Positions 36,012-44,834 of a stretch of DNA of 64,000 nt are shown one piece after another; within the stretch, counting starts at the first letter, position 1, and every line of letters starts with the position of its first letter. Source of the stretch: Lederbergia citrisecunda (GTDB taxonomy: Bacteria; Bacillota; Bacilli; Bacillales; Bacillaceae_C). The notes beneath the pieces are model-generated. The model did no database searches. It was given only the letters and a program-made list of their open reading frames with translations, and was not told the origin of the DNA. The translations under genes were made by a program, and so were the position numbers. The stretch spans positions 2,591,992 to 2,655,991 of the forward strand of contig NZ_JAGYPJ010000001.1 in NCBI RefSeq assembly GCF_018343695.1, given 5' to 3'.

Positions 36012-36608
36012 TTACTTTCTTCTCCCTTTCATTACAAAACCAACAACCAACCCCACAGCTAATCCAATTCCTAAAGCTGTAAAAATAATATACAGTTGAC
36101 TATCGTTTTCGGGACTCTCTGATTTTTTTTCCTCTTTGGTATGTTTGGAGCTGTCTTTTACAGGCTTATCACCTGTTCCTAATTTATTTACATCTTCTGT
36201 AGCTGCAGCCAATTCAGCTGTTCTCGAACAAAGATTCACTCTCAGCTTTCCATCTACTTCATTCGCATACACTAAATACTTTTCGTTTAAGGAAAAATTA
36301 AAGCCACAACTGGCTGAATCTCTTTCCGTGTAAACAATCAACTCTGATTGTTTACTCCCTTTCCATGATTGATCCACTTCAAATTTAACCTCAACCAAAT
36401 CTACAGAAGATTGGACTTTATTATTTTGATTTGGATCTACAATCTCAACCACTTTCCCTGAAAAAACTGCACTACTTCCATCTACCCCATCCTGAACAGT
36501 GCCCAACGGAATGCATGAACAAGCAAAACCTTTAGTTGGTGATACGGCAAAAAATAAAAAAGTGATGACCGCAATGCTGATAAAACTATGAAGAATTTTC
36601 ATTCTCAT
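36012..36608 (-). CDS. Secreted TIMP/NTR-like domain protein with C-terminal membrane anchor
   Basis: 198 residues. A Sec signal peptide (about 1-29) is followed directly by ACSCIPLGTVQD, the Cys-x-Cys start that defines netrin/TIMP-like domains; further Cys at ASCGF and NLCSR can form the disulfides. After a charged linker (about 140-165) comes a C-terminal helix, IIFTALGIGLAVGLVVGFVM, and a basic end, so the domain is held on the outer face of the membrane. ATG 36608 follows AAGGAG; ATG 36602 is possible. Bacterial TIMP-like proteins have no settled role. Confidence 0.85.
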   Translation of the reverse strand: MRMKILHSFISIAVITFLFFAVSPTKGFACSCIPLGTVQDGVDGSSAVFSGKVVEIVDPNQNNKVQSSVDLVEVKFEVDQSWKGSKQSELIVYTERDSASCGFNFSLNEKYLVYANEVDGKLRVNLCSRTAELAAATEDVNKLGTGDKPVKDSSKHTKEEKKSESPENDSQLYIIFTALGIGLAVGLVVGFVMKGRRK

Positions 36609-36747
36609 CTTTCTCCTTTTTCTTTTTTAGACGTTGGAGAATCAAGTTAGTTACAATAAAAAAAATTATCAATTGTTAAATGGGCTACAAATGGATTTAC
36701 GAAGAGTCATTTTCAACTGAAATGAAAGATTAGTCACGAAAATGTAG

Positions 36748-36778
36748 GGATGAGTTCGGGATTGAACCGAACTCATCC
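36748..36778. repeat. Perfect 12-bp inverted repeat
   Basis: GGATGAGTTCGG and CCGAACTCATCC with a 7-nt loop, no U-tract on either strand. It lies in the 332-bp gap 36609-36940, upstream of the TIMP-like gene and downstream of the DJ-1-like gene; nothing else is clear there except the terminator at 36898-36928. Confidence 0.6.
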
Positions 36779-36897
36779 TAGCACTTAACTGTTACCTTCT
36801 ATGAATATTGTGATGTTTTTCATATATAAAAATCTTCACTGTGGAGGGAGAACAACATTGATTCCCTCTCCGCACTTCCTGCTTTATTATTTAACAA

Positions 36898-36928
36898 AAT
36901 AAAAAAGCGTTTCTTTTAATGGAAACGC
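36898..36928 (-). terminator. Rho-independent terminator of the DJ-1/PfpI gene
   Basis: GCGTTTC and GAAACGC pair around an 8-nt loop; on the minus strand TTTTTTATTTT follows. Confidence 0.85.
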
Positions 36929-36940
36929 ATCTATAGCATA

Positions 36941-37567
36941 TTAGCAAACTACAAATTCAATATTCTTAGCTGTTCGTTCAGCAATAGATTTCCCCATTAT
37001 TTGCTCAACAAGATATAGAGCCATATTAATCCCTGAAGAAACTCCCCCAGAAGATAGGAGATTATCATCATGTACGACTTTAGTATCTGTTTCTACTATA
37101 ATATCAGGGTATTTTTTTTGAAATATTTTAGATGCTAAATGATGAGTTGCAGCTTTCTTTCCATCTAACAAACCTGTTTCGCCTAATATAAAAGCCCCTG
37201 TACAAACTGTACATATATATTCTATTTTTTTATGTTTAATAATCCATTCACGTATCTTTTTATTTTTAGCCACAGATTGTACTGCTCTTAATGGTCCCCC
37301 CGGGATGATTAAAATATCTATTGGGGGACAATGATCAATATCATAATCCGGCTCTACTTTGATCCCCGAATGAGTTTTCATTTGTTTTCCCGAATCTGAA
37401 ATGGTGATGACTTCAAATGGTCTAGTAGGCAATAAATGCTTTTTGTATAGAGTTAGAGCTTCTTCGGCTTTATTATTAGCTGTTAATGATAACACTTCTG
37501 CTGGACCAGTAAAGTCTAAAATATCTACAAAGTCATATAGTAAAATTCCTACTCTTCTCTTTTTCAT
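36941..37567 (-). CDS. DJ-1/PfpI family protein
   Basis: 208 residues of the class I glutamine-amidotransferase-like fold. The nucleophile elbow is YICTVCTGAFILGETGLLDG with the second Cys at the catalytic place, then ATHH. This group resembles the sensing domain of GATase-type AraC regulators and isonitrile-hydratase-like proteins, but no helix-turn-helix is present. ATG 37567 follows AAAGGAG. It lies 108 bp downstream of the LysR gene on the same strand, with its own terminator. The reaction is unknown. Confidence 0.85.
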   Translation of the reverse strand: MKKRRVGILLYDFVDILDFTGPAEVLSLTANNKAEEALTLYKKHLLPTRPFEVITISDSGKQMKTHSGIKVEPDYDIDHCPPIDILIIPGGPLRAVQSVAKNKKIREWIIKHKKIEYICTVCTGAFILGETGLLDGKKAATHHLASKIFQKKYPDIIVETDTKVVHDDNLLSSGGVSSGINMALYLVEQIMGKSIAERTAKNIEFVVC

Positions 37568-37675
37568 TTAATTTCTCCTTTTATCAATACAATTTACTTG
37601 AGGATACCATACAACTTGCTGATTATTCCCTGCTGATGCGACATATAACTTCATAATATGATATTCATTCAACTA

Positions 37676-38554
37676 TTATATTTTTTCTTTTTTTATTAAA
37701 TCGACGAAGTTTTGAGCAGTTTTAGACAAGTAATGATTTTTCAGCCATATTAATCCGACAGATGCAGATAGCGGATCACTCGAAATTTTGTAGACATGTA
37801 GAGGATATCCTTTATGACGTTTAAGTAATGTTTCTGGAACTATGGATGAGCCAAAATCAGATGAGACTAGATCCATTAAAAGAGAAATGTCGGAGCATTC
37901 ACCAACAACATTGGGATGTAATTGGAATTTAGAAAATGCCTCCATAATCACATAATGCACACCTAATCCTTCCGTGCTAGGTAAAATGAGTGGATCGTTT
38001 TGAATATCGGCAAGTGAAACTTCATCACCAGTCTGTTTCCTTTTTTTTGATGTAATAAAATAAAAGGGTTCTGAATGAAGATGAAGAACCGATAAATTAT
38101 CCAACTCGAGTGGCAATCGAATGATCGCAAGCTCTACTATCCGTTCTCTTACTAATTTACATAGATGTGCGGATTCATTTTGTTGAATTTTATAAGTAAC
38201 TTTTGGATATTGTTTTTGAAATTTATGAAGTATTTCGGGTAACTTGACAACTGAAAACGTGTTAATGCCTATTGTCAGCCTTCCATTTACTCCTTTTCCA
38301 ACTTCCTTGACTTCTATTTTTGCCTCCTCCATTAACTGTGTCACTCTCAAGGCATATTTATATAAAGCTTTCCCGGCTTCTGTTACTTCGAAATGTTTTC
38401 CACTTCTCTCAACTAATTTTGAACCTAGTTCTTCTTCCATTGTTTTTAATTGTTGGCTTAATGGCGGTTGAGAGATATGCAGTCTTTCAGCAGCAGCGGA
38501 TATTTTCCTTTCCTCTACAATCGCTATAAAATATCGGAGCTGTCTTATGTCCAT
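37676..38554 (-). CDS. LysR family transcriptional regulator
   Basis: 292 residues. The N-terminal winged helix MDIRQLRYFIAIVEERKISA ... ISQPPLSQQLKTMEEELGSK is canonical, followed by the two-lobed effector domain. It is divergent from the ankyrin/deaminase operon at 38671, across a 116-bp gap that contains a palindrome, so it most likely controls that operon. CynR/GltC-like relatives respond to small metabolites; a nucleobase-type inducer would fit the neighbours. Confidence 0.9.
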   Translation of the reverse strand: MDIRQLRYFIAIVEERKISAAAERLHISQPPLSQQLKTMEEELGSKLVERSGKHFEVTEAGKALYKYALRVTQLMEEAKIEVKEVGKGVNGRLTIGINTFSVVKLPEILHKFQKQYPKVTYKIQQNESAHLCKLVRERIVELAIIRLPLELDNLSVLHLHSEPFYFITSKKRKQTGDEVSLADIQNDPLILPSTEGLGVHYVIMEAFSKFQLHPNVVGECSDISLLMDLVSSDFGSSIVPETLLKRHKGYPLHVYKISSDPLSASVGLIWLKNHYLSKTAQNFVDLIKKEKI

Positions 38555-38622
38555 CGCTGAAAACCCTCCTTTTATTATATGAAAAACTTAAGTAAAACTT
38601 ATTTTTTTTATATTTTTCATAT

Positions 38623-38636
38623 ACATACTCGTATGT
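38623..38636. promoter_or_regulatory. Palindrome in the LysR divergent promoter region
   Basis: ACATAC-TC-GTATGT is a perfect 6-bp dyad, 35 bp upstream of the ankyrin lipoprotein start. Its place between divergent genes fits a LysR recognition site. Confidence 0.45.
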
Positions 38637-38670
38637 TAGCATTTTTATATAGACAAGCAAAGGAGCTACG

Positions 38671-39381
38671 ATGATGTATCGTTTCTTTATGATTTTATTT
38701 GTTGTTTTGCTTGCAGGGTGTCATGGAGTTCCTAATTCTTCTGAGAGTTTACAGAAAGTATCACAATCTAAAGAAAAGAAGGTGAAACTTATGAATCAAC
38801 AATTCATATTATCGGCTGAAAAAGGAGATACCGAAAATGTTCTGAAACTGCTAGATGATGGCGCAAACATTAATGCAACGGATGAATTTGGAAGAACAGC
38901 TGTACTAGCAGCGACTTATAACAATAAAGTAGATACAGTAAAGGCACTTATCAAAATGGGTGCGGACATTAATATTCGGGACAATAATTTAAACAATGTG
39001 CTCTTGTATGCCGGAGCTGAAGGATTGCTTGAAATCGTAAAACTTGCGATCGATGCTGGTGCAGACACGAAGCTTACGAATCGGTTTGGAGGTACGGCTC
39101 TAATACCAGCTTCAGAACGTGGGCACGTTGAAGTTGTTAATGAACTTCTTACTCGTTCGGATATTGATGTCAATCACATCAATAATTTACATTGGACAGC
39201 GTTATTGGAAGCTGTCATTCTAGGTGACGGCGGAAAAAAGCATCAAAAAATCGTCCAGCTGCTAGTAGATCACGGAGCGGATCTCAATATAGCTGATCGT
39301 GAAGGAATTACTCCATTAGAACATGCTCAAACACGTAGATTCCAGGCAATTGAAAATATATTATTAAAAGCGAAATTATAA
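38671..39381 (+). CDS. Ankyrin-repeat lipoprotein
   Basis: 236 residues. The N-terminus is a lipoprotein signal with lipobox LLAGC and Cys17. Five to six ankyrin repeats follow from about residue 48 (ENVLKLLDDGANINATDEFGR, DTVKALIKMGADINIRD, and so on). The AAAGGAG site precedes ATG 38671. It is the first gene of the deaminase/amidohydrolase operon, 59 bp before the next gene. Why an extracytoplasmic ankyrin protein is made with cytoplasmic base-catabolism enzymes is not clear; it may bind a transport partner. Confidence 0.88.
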   Translation: MMYRFFMILFVVLLAGCHGVPNSSESLQKVSQSKEKKVKLMNQQFILSAEKGDTENVLKLLDDGANINATDEFGRTAVLAATYNNKVDTVKALIKMGADINIRDNNLNNVLLYAGAEGLLEIVKLAIDAGADTKLTNRFGGTALIPASERGHVEVVNELLTRSDIDVNHINNLHWTALLEAVILGDGGKKHQKIVQLLVDHGADLNIADREGITPLEHAQTRRFQAIENILLKAKL

Positions 39382-39440
39382 ATCACCCAAGTTCTAACGA
39401 ATAGAGAAATTTTTTTCAGATACTAAGGGGGAGAATCTAT

Positions 39441-39836
39441 ATGATACAGCAAGATTTTATGAGGAAAGCAATCGATTTGGCTACTGAAAATGAGCGGAGC
39501 GCTAATGGTGCGCCATTCGGAGCAGTCGTTGTTAAAGAAGGACAAATTATAGGAATAGGTGTCAATGAAGTTTGGGCAACTAATGTCCCGACGGCTCATG
39601 CGGAAATTCAAGCAATTCTGGAAGCTTGCCGAAATTTAAACACAACAAATCTTTCAGATTGTGAGATTTACGCAAGCACTGAGCCATGCCCAATGTGTTT
39701 GAGTGCGATCTACTATACGCAAATAAAAACAGTGTACTTTTCAAATGCCAGCAATTCCAGCCAAGATTATGTATATAATCAGCTTTCCTTACCACATGAA
39801 GAACGAGCAATAAAGATGGTTCAACTTATGCTTTAA
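39441..39836 (+). CDS. Nucleoside/nucleobase deaminase, cytidine-deaminase fold
   Basis: 131-residue zinc hydrolase. The zinc motif is complete: TAHAEIQA (His ligand and catalytic Glu) and EPCPMC (two Cys ligands). Size and sequence resemble guanine deaminase/TadA-like enzymes of Bacillus. ATG 39441 follows GGGGGAG. It is followed after 48 bp by a second enzyme of the same fold. The substrate may be guanine, an oxidised base or a pterin; not resolvable here. Confidence 0.88.
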   Translation: MIQQDFMRKAIDLATENERSANGAPFGAVVVKEGQIIGIGVNEVWATNVPTAHAEIQAILEACRNLNTTNLSDCEIYASTEPCPMCLSAIYYTQIKTVYFSNASNSSQDYVYNQLSLPHEERAIKMVQLML

Positions 39837-39884
39837 TACTCTTCTAGACAGAAGAAATTTTTGAATAACTACGAGGTGATTTCT

Positions 39885-40358
39885 GTGGATTATGTTAAAC
39901 GTACTATTGATTTAGCACTTAAAAATGTAGAGGAAGGCGGTCGGCCGTTTGCTACTGTAATAGTACGGAATGGAGAAATTATTGCTGAAAGTCCGAATCT
40001 AGTAGCACAAACCCATGATCCCACGGCACACGCTGAAATACTTGCAATTAGAGAAGCATGTAAAAAACTACAAACAGAACATTTAACTGACTGTGAAATC
40101 TATATCCTTGCAAGCCCATGTCCTATGTGCTTAGGCTCTCTCTATTATTGCAGTCCTAAAAAAGTTATTTATATTACAACACGCGAGGATTATGCTCCTT
40201 ACTATAAAGATGATCGTAAGTATTTTGAATTAGAAACATTTTATGATGAGTATAGAAAACCAATCGAAAAACGAAGACTACCAATGATTCAGGAAGAACG
40301 TGTAGATAGTATAAAAGTGTACCAACGTTGGGCAGAGTTAAATAATCACTTAGCTTAA
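39885..40358 (+). CDS. Nucleoside/nucleobase deaminase, second copy
   Basis: 157 residues from GTG 39885, chosen because GAGGTG lies six bases upstream; a TTG at 39861 would add eight residues without a site. The zinc motifs are TAHAEILA and SPCPMC. It has a C-terminal extension (KYFELETFYDEYRKPIEKRR) absent from the first copy, so the two have probably divided substrates. It belongs to the same operon. Confidence 0.85.
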   Translation: MDYVKRTIDLALKNVEEGGRPFATVIVRNGEIIAESPNLVAQTHDPTAHAEILAIREACKKLQTEHLTDCEIYILASPCPMCLGSLYYCSPKKVIYITTREDYAPYYKDDRKYFELETFYDEYRKPIEKRRLPMIQEERVDSIKVYQRWAELNNHLA

Positions 40359-40393
40359 GTTGTGTATTCATCAATTTTATGAATTAAAAGTGC

Positions 40394-40430
40394 TCAAGTC
40401 TTTCTTTCATGAAAGGTTTGAACCTTTTTT
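40394..40430 (+). promoter_or_regulatory. Two mutually exclusive hairpins in the operon gap, possible attenuator
   Basis: Hairpin 1 pairs TCAA/CTTTC with GAAAG/TTGA; hairpin 2 pairs AAAGGT (40412-40417) with ACCTTT (40422-40427) and is followed by a T run. They share bases, so only one can form. It lies 36 bp after the second deaminase and 25 bp before the first amidohydrolase. Confidence 0.35.
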
Positions 40431-40454
40431 ATTAAATATGGAGGATTAAAGAAA

Positions 40455-41678
40455 ATGACAAATTCATCATTCTGGTTAACGAATGTCAATTTAGAAACTG
40501 GTTACCATTATGAAAATGGTACCGTATCAGGAACAAAAACAGAACGTTTTCATGTAAGGATAGAAGATGGAAAAATAAATGAAATTGTTGCAGCAGACAA
40601 ACCGCTAGAAACAACTTTGCCTAAACGAGATGCGAATAATTATTTAATGCTTCCATCGTTTAGAGATATGCACATTCATATTGATAAAACGTATTATGGA
40701 GGTCCTTGGAAAGCGCCTACTATTCCAACTAAAGGGTTGATCACAAGGTTAGAAGAAGAGGAAGAACTACTTCCACGCTTATTGCCTGTTGCCGAGGAAA
40801 GGGCGAAAAAGCTATTAGATTTGGTGTTGAGTGCAGGTTCAACTCATATTCGTACACATTGCAATATCGATCCTTTTATCGGATTGAAAAATTTAGAAGC
40901 CGTATTACGAGCAGTGGAAGCATATAAAGACAAAGTTTCTGTTGAAATCGTTGCATTCCCGCAACACGGTTTATTGCGCAGCAATTCTATTTCATTAGTG
41001 AGGGAAGCATTGCGTAGTGGAGCTTCATTAGTTGGTGGTGTCGACCCTGCATCAATTGATGAAAATATTGAGAAATCATTACAAACGGTGATGGAGCTAG
41101 CTGTAGAAGCAAATGCAAACATCGACCTTCATATTCACGACCCAGGTCATCTAGGTATTTTTACGTTTAAACGATTGGCATCTCTAACGGAAGAAGCTGG
41201 ATGGCAAGGAAAAGTCACTATTAGTCATGCATTGGCATTTGCTGACATCACCCCTAAAGAAGCGAGTGAAGTCGCCGAGTTACTGGCTCACCAAGGAATT
41301 TCGATTACTTCATCTGTTCCTATTGGAAGAACGATTCCAATTCCTCTCTTGCATGAAAAGGGGGTAGAAATCTCCCTAGGTGATGATAGCATTACAGATC
41401 ACTGGTCTCCATTCGGAAAAGGAGATAGTTTAGAAAAAGCAGGGACTTTAGCGGAACGTTTTGGTCTAAGTGATGAACGTTCACTTGGACAAACCTTAAG
41501 ATATATTACTGGAGGCATAACTCCTCTTAATCAAAATGGGCAACGTGTTTGGCCAAATATTGGTGATGATGCCAATCTTGTTCTCGTTAATGCAAGCTGC
41601 TCCGCTGAAGCTATTGCAAGACGAGCAGAAAGAAAGGCCGTAATCTTTAAAGGAAATATCGTTTCCGGAGCACTTTAA
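40455..41678 (+). CDS. Cytosine-deaminase-like amidohydrolase
   Basis: 407 residues of the metal-dependent amidohydrolase superfamily. Metal sites: MHIHIDKT (His-x-His), HIHDPGHLG, SHAL and a catalytic Asp in LGDDS. The ITSSVPIGR strand fits the cytosine/creatinine/isoxanthopterin deaminase branch. GGAGG precedes ATG 40455. It is clearly paralogous to the next gene, 24 bp downstream. Together with the two deaminases it suggests breakdown of a nitrogen heterocycle. Confidence 0.88.
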   Translation: MTNSSFWLTNVNLETGYHYENGTVSGTKTERFHVRIEDGKINEIVAADKPLETTLPKRDANNYLMLPSFRDMHIHIDKTYYGGPWKAPTIPTKGLITRLEEEEELLPRLLPVAEERAKKLLDLVLSAGSTHIRTHCNIDPFIGLKNLEAVLRAVEAYKDKVSVEIVAFPQHGLLRSNSISLVREALRSGASLVGGVDPASIDENIEKSLQTVMELAVEANANIDLHIHDPGHLGIFTFKRLASLTEEAGWQGKVTISHALAFADITPKEASEVAELLAHQGISITSSVPIGRTIPIPLLHEKGVEISLGDDSITDHWSPFGKGDSLEKAGTLAERFGLSDERSLGQTLRYITGGITPLNQNGQRVWPNIGDDANLVLVNASCSAEAIARRAERKAVIFKGNIVSGAL

Positions 41679-41702
41679 TTTGAAAAAGAAAGGATAAATA
41701 CT

Positions 41703-42932
41703 ATGAGTTCTAATTTTTGGTTAACAAATGCGCGATTAGAGACAGGTTACCAAGTCGTTAATGATGTCATAACTGGAACAGAGACTGCATGTTTTCATTT
41801 ATTAATTCAGGAAGGAAAGATCGCAAAGATTATTTCCTCTAGTGAAACCATTTCAGATGATTTACCAAAAAAAGATGCGAAACAGTTATTAGTTCTTCCT
41901 TCTTTTATAGAAAAGCATTGTCATTTGGATAAAACATTGCTAGGTGACAAGTGGCGTGCAGTAACGCCTGTAAACAGTATTTTTGAACGACTTGATATTG
42001 AAAAAGAAGTTCTCCCTTCTTTGGAGACCACAACGGAAGAACGTGCGGAAAAGTTACTTGAACGTTATTTAAAAGCCGGAGTGACTCATATACGTACACA
42101 TGTCGATCTATATCCTGAGGTTGGATTAAAGAATTTAGAAGAAGTTCAAAAAGCATTGCAAAAGTTTGAAGGAAAGCTTTCGTATGAAATTGTTGCATTT
42201 CCGCAACATGGTTTATTACGTACAAAGGCAAAAGATTTAGTAAGAGAAGCACTTCGCCAAGGGGTGAACTTTGTCGGTGGTGTAGACCCCGCCACAGTAG
42301 ATGGAGATATTGAAGCCTCTTTACAAGAAATGGTAGAACTCGCTGCCTGCGGAAATGCAGGAATCGATTTGCATTTACATGATGGGGACCATCTAGGAAT
42401 CTACACAATGAAAAGATTGGCTCAGTTAACAAAAGAAGCCGATCTACAAGGGAAGGTTGCCATCAGCCATGCATTTGGACTTGGGGACATAACTGAAACT
42501 CATGCAGAAGCTATGGCAGAACTATTGGCTGATGCAGGAATCACTATTATTACAAGTGTTCCACTTGGCAGAAAGTTTCCGCCTGTAGGCTTATTACACA
42601 AAAAAGGCGTTTCAGTTGCCGTCGGATGCGATAATATTTTTGATGTTTGGTCACCTTTTGGAAATGGTGATGTGTTAGAACGAGCTGGTCGTTTAGCTGA
42701 AATTTCAAGGTGGAGCGATGAACGGTCATTAGCCCAAACGCTATACTTTATTACGGGTGGCAAAACACCGCTTGACTCTGAAGGAAAACAAGTTTGGCCT
42801 CAAGTGGGCGACGAAGCAAGTGTCGTACTAGTTGAAGCATCTTGTTCTGCCGAAACCATCGCTAGAAGATCGAAACGAGTAGCAACGATGTTCAAAGGAG
42901 AGATCGTCTCGGGCTCACTTGAATCGAAGTAA
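41703..42932 (+). CDS. Cytosine-deaminase-like amidohydrolase, paralogue
   Basis: 409 residues, similar end to end to the preceding protein. The metal motif is KHCHLDKT (His-x-His preserved with Cys between), then LHLHDGDHLG, SHAFGLGD and VGCDN with the catalytic Asp. The first motif and the Cys-Asp pair differ from the paralogue (LGDDS), which suggests a different substrate. AAAGGA precedes ATG 41703. It is the last gene of the operon, followed by a terminator. Confidence 0.88.
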   Translation: MSSNFWLTNARLETGYQVVNDVITGTETACFHLLIQEGKIAKIISSSETISDDLPKKDAKQLLVLPSFIEKHCHLDKTLLGDKWRAVTPVNSIFERLDIEKEVLPSLETTTEERAEKLLERYLKAGVTHIRTHVDLYPEVGLKNLEEVQKALQKFEGKLSYEIVAFPQHGLLRTKAKDLVREALRQGVNFVGGVDPATVDGDIEASLQEMVELAACGNAGIDLHLHDGDHLGIYTMKRLAQLTKEADLQGKVAISHAFGLGDITETHAEAMAELLADAGITIITSVPLGRKFPPVGLLHKKGVSVAVGCDNIFDVWSPFGNGDVLERAGRLAEISRWSDERSLAQTLYFITGGKTPLDSEGKQVWPQVGDEASVVLVEASCSAETIARRSKRVATMFKGEIVSGSLESK

Positions 42933-43022
42933 AGAATGAGTAATTATTTGTTATCAATATACACTCAATTTATTCTAGCTCTACAATACTACTTTCGTAA
43001 TTACAATAATTTATTAAAGATG

Positions 43023-43065
43023 CGCCGATCACATTTGTCCTCCAGTGATCGGCGTAAAATATTTT
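43023..43065 (+). terminator. Rho-independent terminator of the deaminase operon
   Basis: CGCCGATCAC and GTGATCGGCG form a perfect 10-bp stem with a 12-nt loop, then TAAAATATTTT. The remainder of the gap to 43293 shows nothing clear. Confidence 0.8.
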
Positions 43066-43293
43066 CAAATAAACATTTGAACTTTTTTTATCAAGAACCA
43101 TAAAGTTTGGAAAGATGTAAGAAGTGCTCTAACAGTTTTTTGAACTACCCATCACTATATAAAGTTACGATGAATGACGACATATCACATATTGATTTAT
43201 TGAAAGATATCTTTCATTATAAAGAATAATTAGTTTTGAAATTAGATTTATCCTGAGTAAATTCATTTAATTTTATTGTTGAGGGGGATAACA

Positions 43294-44586
43294 TTGACTG
43301 ATTTATGCTTATTAGACCACACAAGTTTAACAGAACTTTATTCCAAAACGTTAAGGAAATATGATGATATTAAAGATAAAAAGCTATCCTTAGATATGTC
43401 TAGAGGGAAACCTTGCCCCGAACAACTAGATTTATCACTAGGTTTACTAGACATCGTAAATTCTAATAGTCCACTTCTTGTTAGTGAGTCTTTAGATATT
43501 CGAAACTATGGAATGGTAGACGGCTTAGCAGATGCAAAAGAGTTATTTGGCCAATTACTTCAAGTAAGTTCCAATGAAATAATAATAGGGGGAAACTCCA
43601 GTCTTAATATGATGCATGATACGATTTCTAGGGCATTACTAACTGGCGTCATAGATAGCAATACTCCTTGGGGGAAATTATCGAAAATAAAATTTTTGTG
43701 TCCTAGTCCAGGATATGATAGGCATTTTGCTATATGTGAAACATATGGCATTGAAATGATCACAATTAATATGTTAGATGATGGGCCAGATATGGATGAA
43801 ATTGAAAAACTAGTTTTACAAGATGACTCTATTAAAGGTATATGGTGTGTGCCAAAATATAGCAATCCAGACGGTATTACTTATAGTGATGAGGTTGTAA
43901 ATCGTCTTGCGAAAATGCCTACAAAAGCCAATGATTTCAAAATATTCTGGGATGATGCATATACGGTTCATCACCTTACAGATGAACCATCCATAGTAAA
44001 GAATATTTTAAGGGCTTGTGAAGATGCTGGTCATCCAAACCGTGTTTTTATGTTTGCCTCAACATCCAAGATTACTTTTCCAGGTTCCGGTGTGGCAGTA
44101 ATGGCTGCAAGTGAGGAAAATATATCTTATATAAAAAAACAACTTAGTACCCAAACAATTGGTCCAGATAAAATAAATCAACTACGCCATGTGCTTTTTC
44201 TTACGAACTTGGAAAATATTAACCTTCATATGAAAAATCATGCTGCCATCATTAAGCCTAAATTTGATATGGTATTAAACATACTGCAAGCAAAATTAAG
44301 TAAATATAGTATTGCTTCATGGAGCAAACCTAAAGGGGGATACTTCATTAGTTTGAATACACTTGATGGGTGTGCTTCAGAAGTAGTTAAGCTTGCCTCT
44401 GATGCCGGTGTTTCTTTAACTCCTGCAGGTGCTACCTATCCATATGGAAAAGATCCTAGAGATAGGAATATCAGAATAGCACCTACGTTCCCATCATTAT
44501 CAGAACTAGAAGCTGCAATGGAAGTGGTTGTTCTGTGTATTCTACTAGCAAGTATTAAGAAGCTCTTACAAAACCAAATAATCTAA
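43294..44586 (+). CDS. PLP-dependent aminotransferase, AspT/PF12897 type
   Basis: 430 residues from TTG 43294, with GAGGGGG six bases upstream (an earlier TTG at 43276 lies before the site). The sequence fits the short group of aspartate aminotransferase-like enzymes (SLDMSRGKPCPEQL near the start, IWCVPKYSNPDG, FWDDAYTVHHL, and the PLP Lys in ASTSKITFPGSG). It is monocistronic. Amino donor and acceptor are unknown; Asp/2-oxoglutarate is the family expectation. Confidence 0.85.
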   Translation: MTDLCLLDHTSLTELYSKTLRKYDDIKDKKLSLDMSRGKPCPEQLDLSLGLLDIVNSNSPLLVSESLDIRNYGMVDGLADAKELFGQLLQVSSNEIIIGGNSSLNMMHDTISRALLTGVIDSNTPWGKLSKIKFLCPSPGYDRHFAICETYGIEMITINMLDDGPDMDEIEKLVLQDDSIKGIWCVPKYSNPDGITYSDEVVNRLAKMPTKANDFKIFWDDAYTVHHLTDEPSIVKNILRACEDAGHPNRVFMFASTSKITFPGSGVAVMAASEENISYIKKQLSTQTIGPDKINQLRHVLFLTNLENINLHMKNHAAIIKPKFDMVLNILQAKLSKYSIASWSKPKGGYFISLNTLDGCASEVVKLASDAGVSLTPAGATYPYGKDPRDRNIRIAPTFPSLSELEAAMEVVVLCILLASIKKLLQNQII

Positions 44587-44684
44587 GCACTCATATTATT
44601 TTTATAGGAATATCCCACCCTACATAATGAAAAGATGCCTTCTCCAATCCAGATGTATTTCACACACTTTATTATATAAAAATA

Positions 44685-44716
44685 ACCCTATAGGTAGAAT
44701 CTCTACTCTATAGGGT
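44685..44716. terminator. Bidirectional terminator between convergent genes
   Basis: ACCCTATAG/CTATAGGGT extended by GTAGA/TCTAC with one bulge. T-rich tracts follow on both strands (plus ACATTTTTG; minus TTATTTTTATAT). It serves the aminotransferase and rsiV genes. Confidence 0.75.
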
Positions 44717-44834
44717 ACATTTTTGTACAAGGAATCGACTTTTTCGAGATCATTATTTGCTTAATGATCGAAGCTTAGAAAATATTAGTGTAACCCTTAA
44801 TTTACCGGATGTCTGTATCTCTCGATTTCGACTT

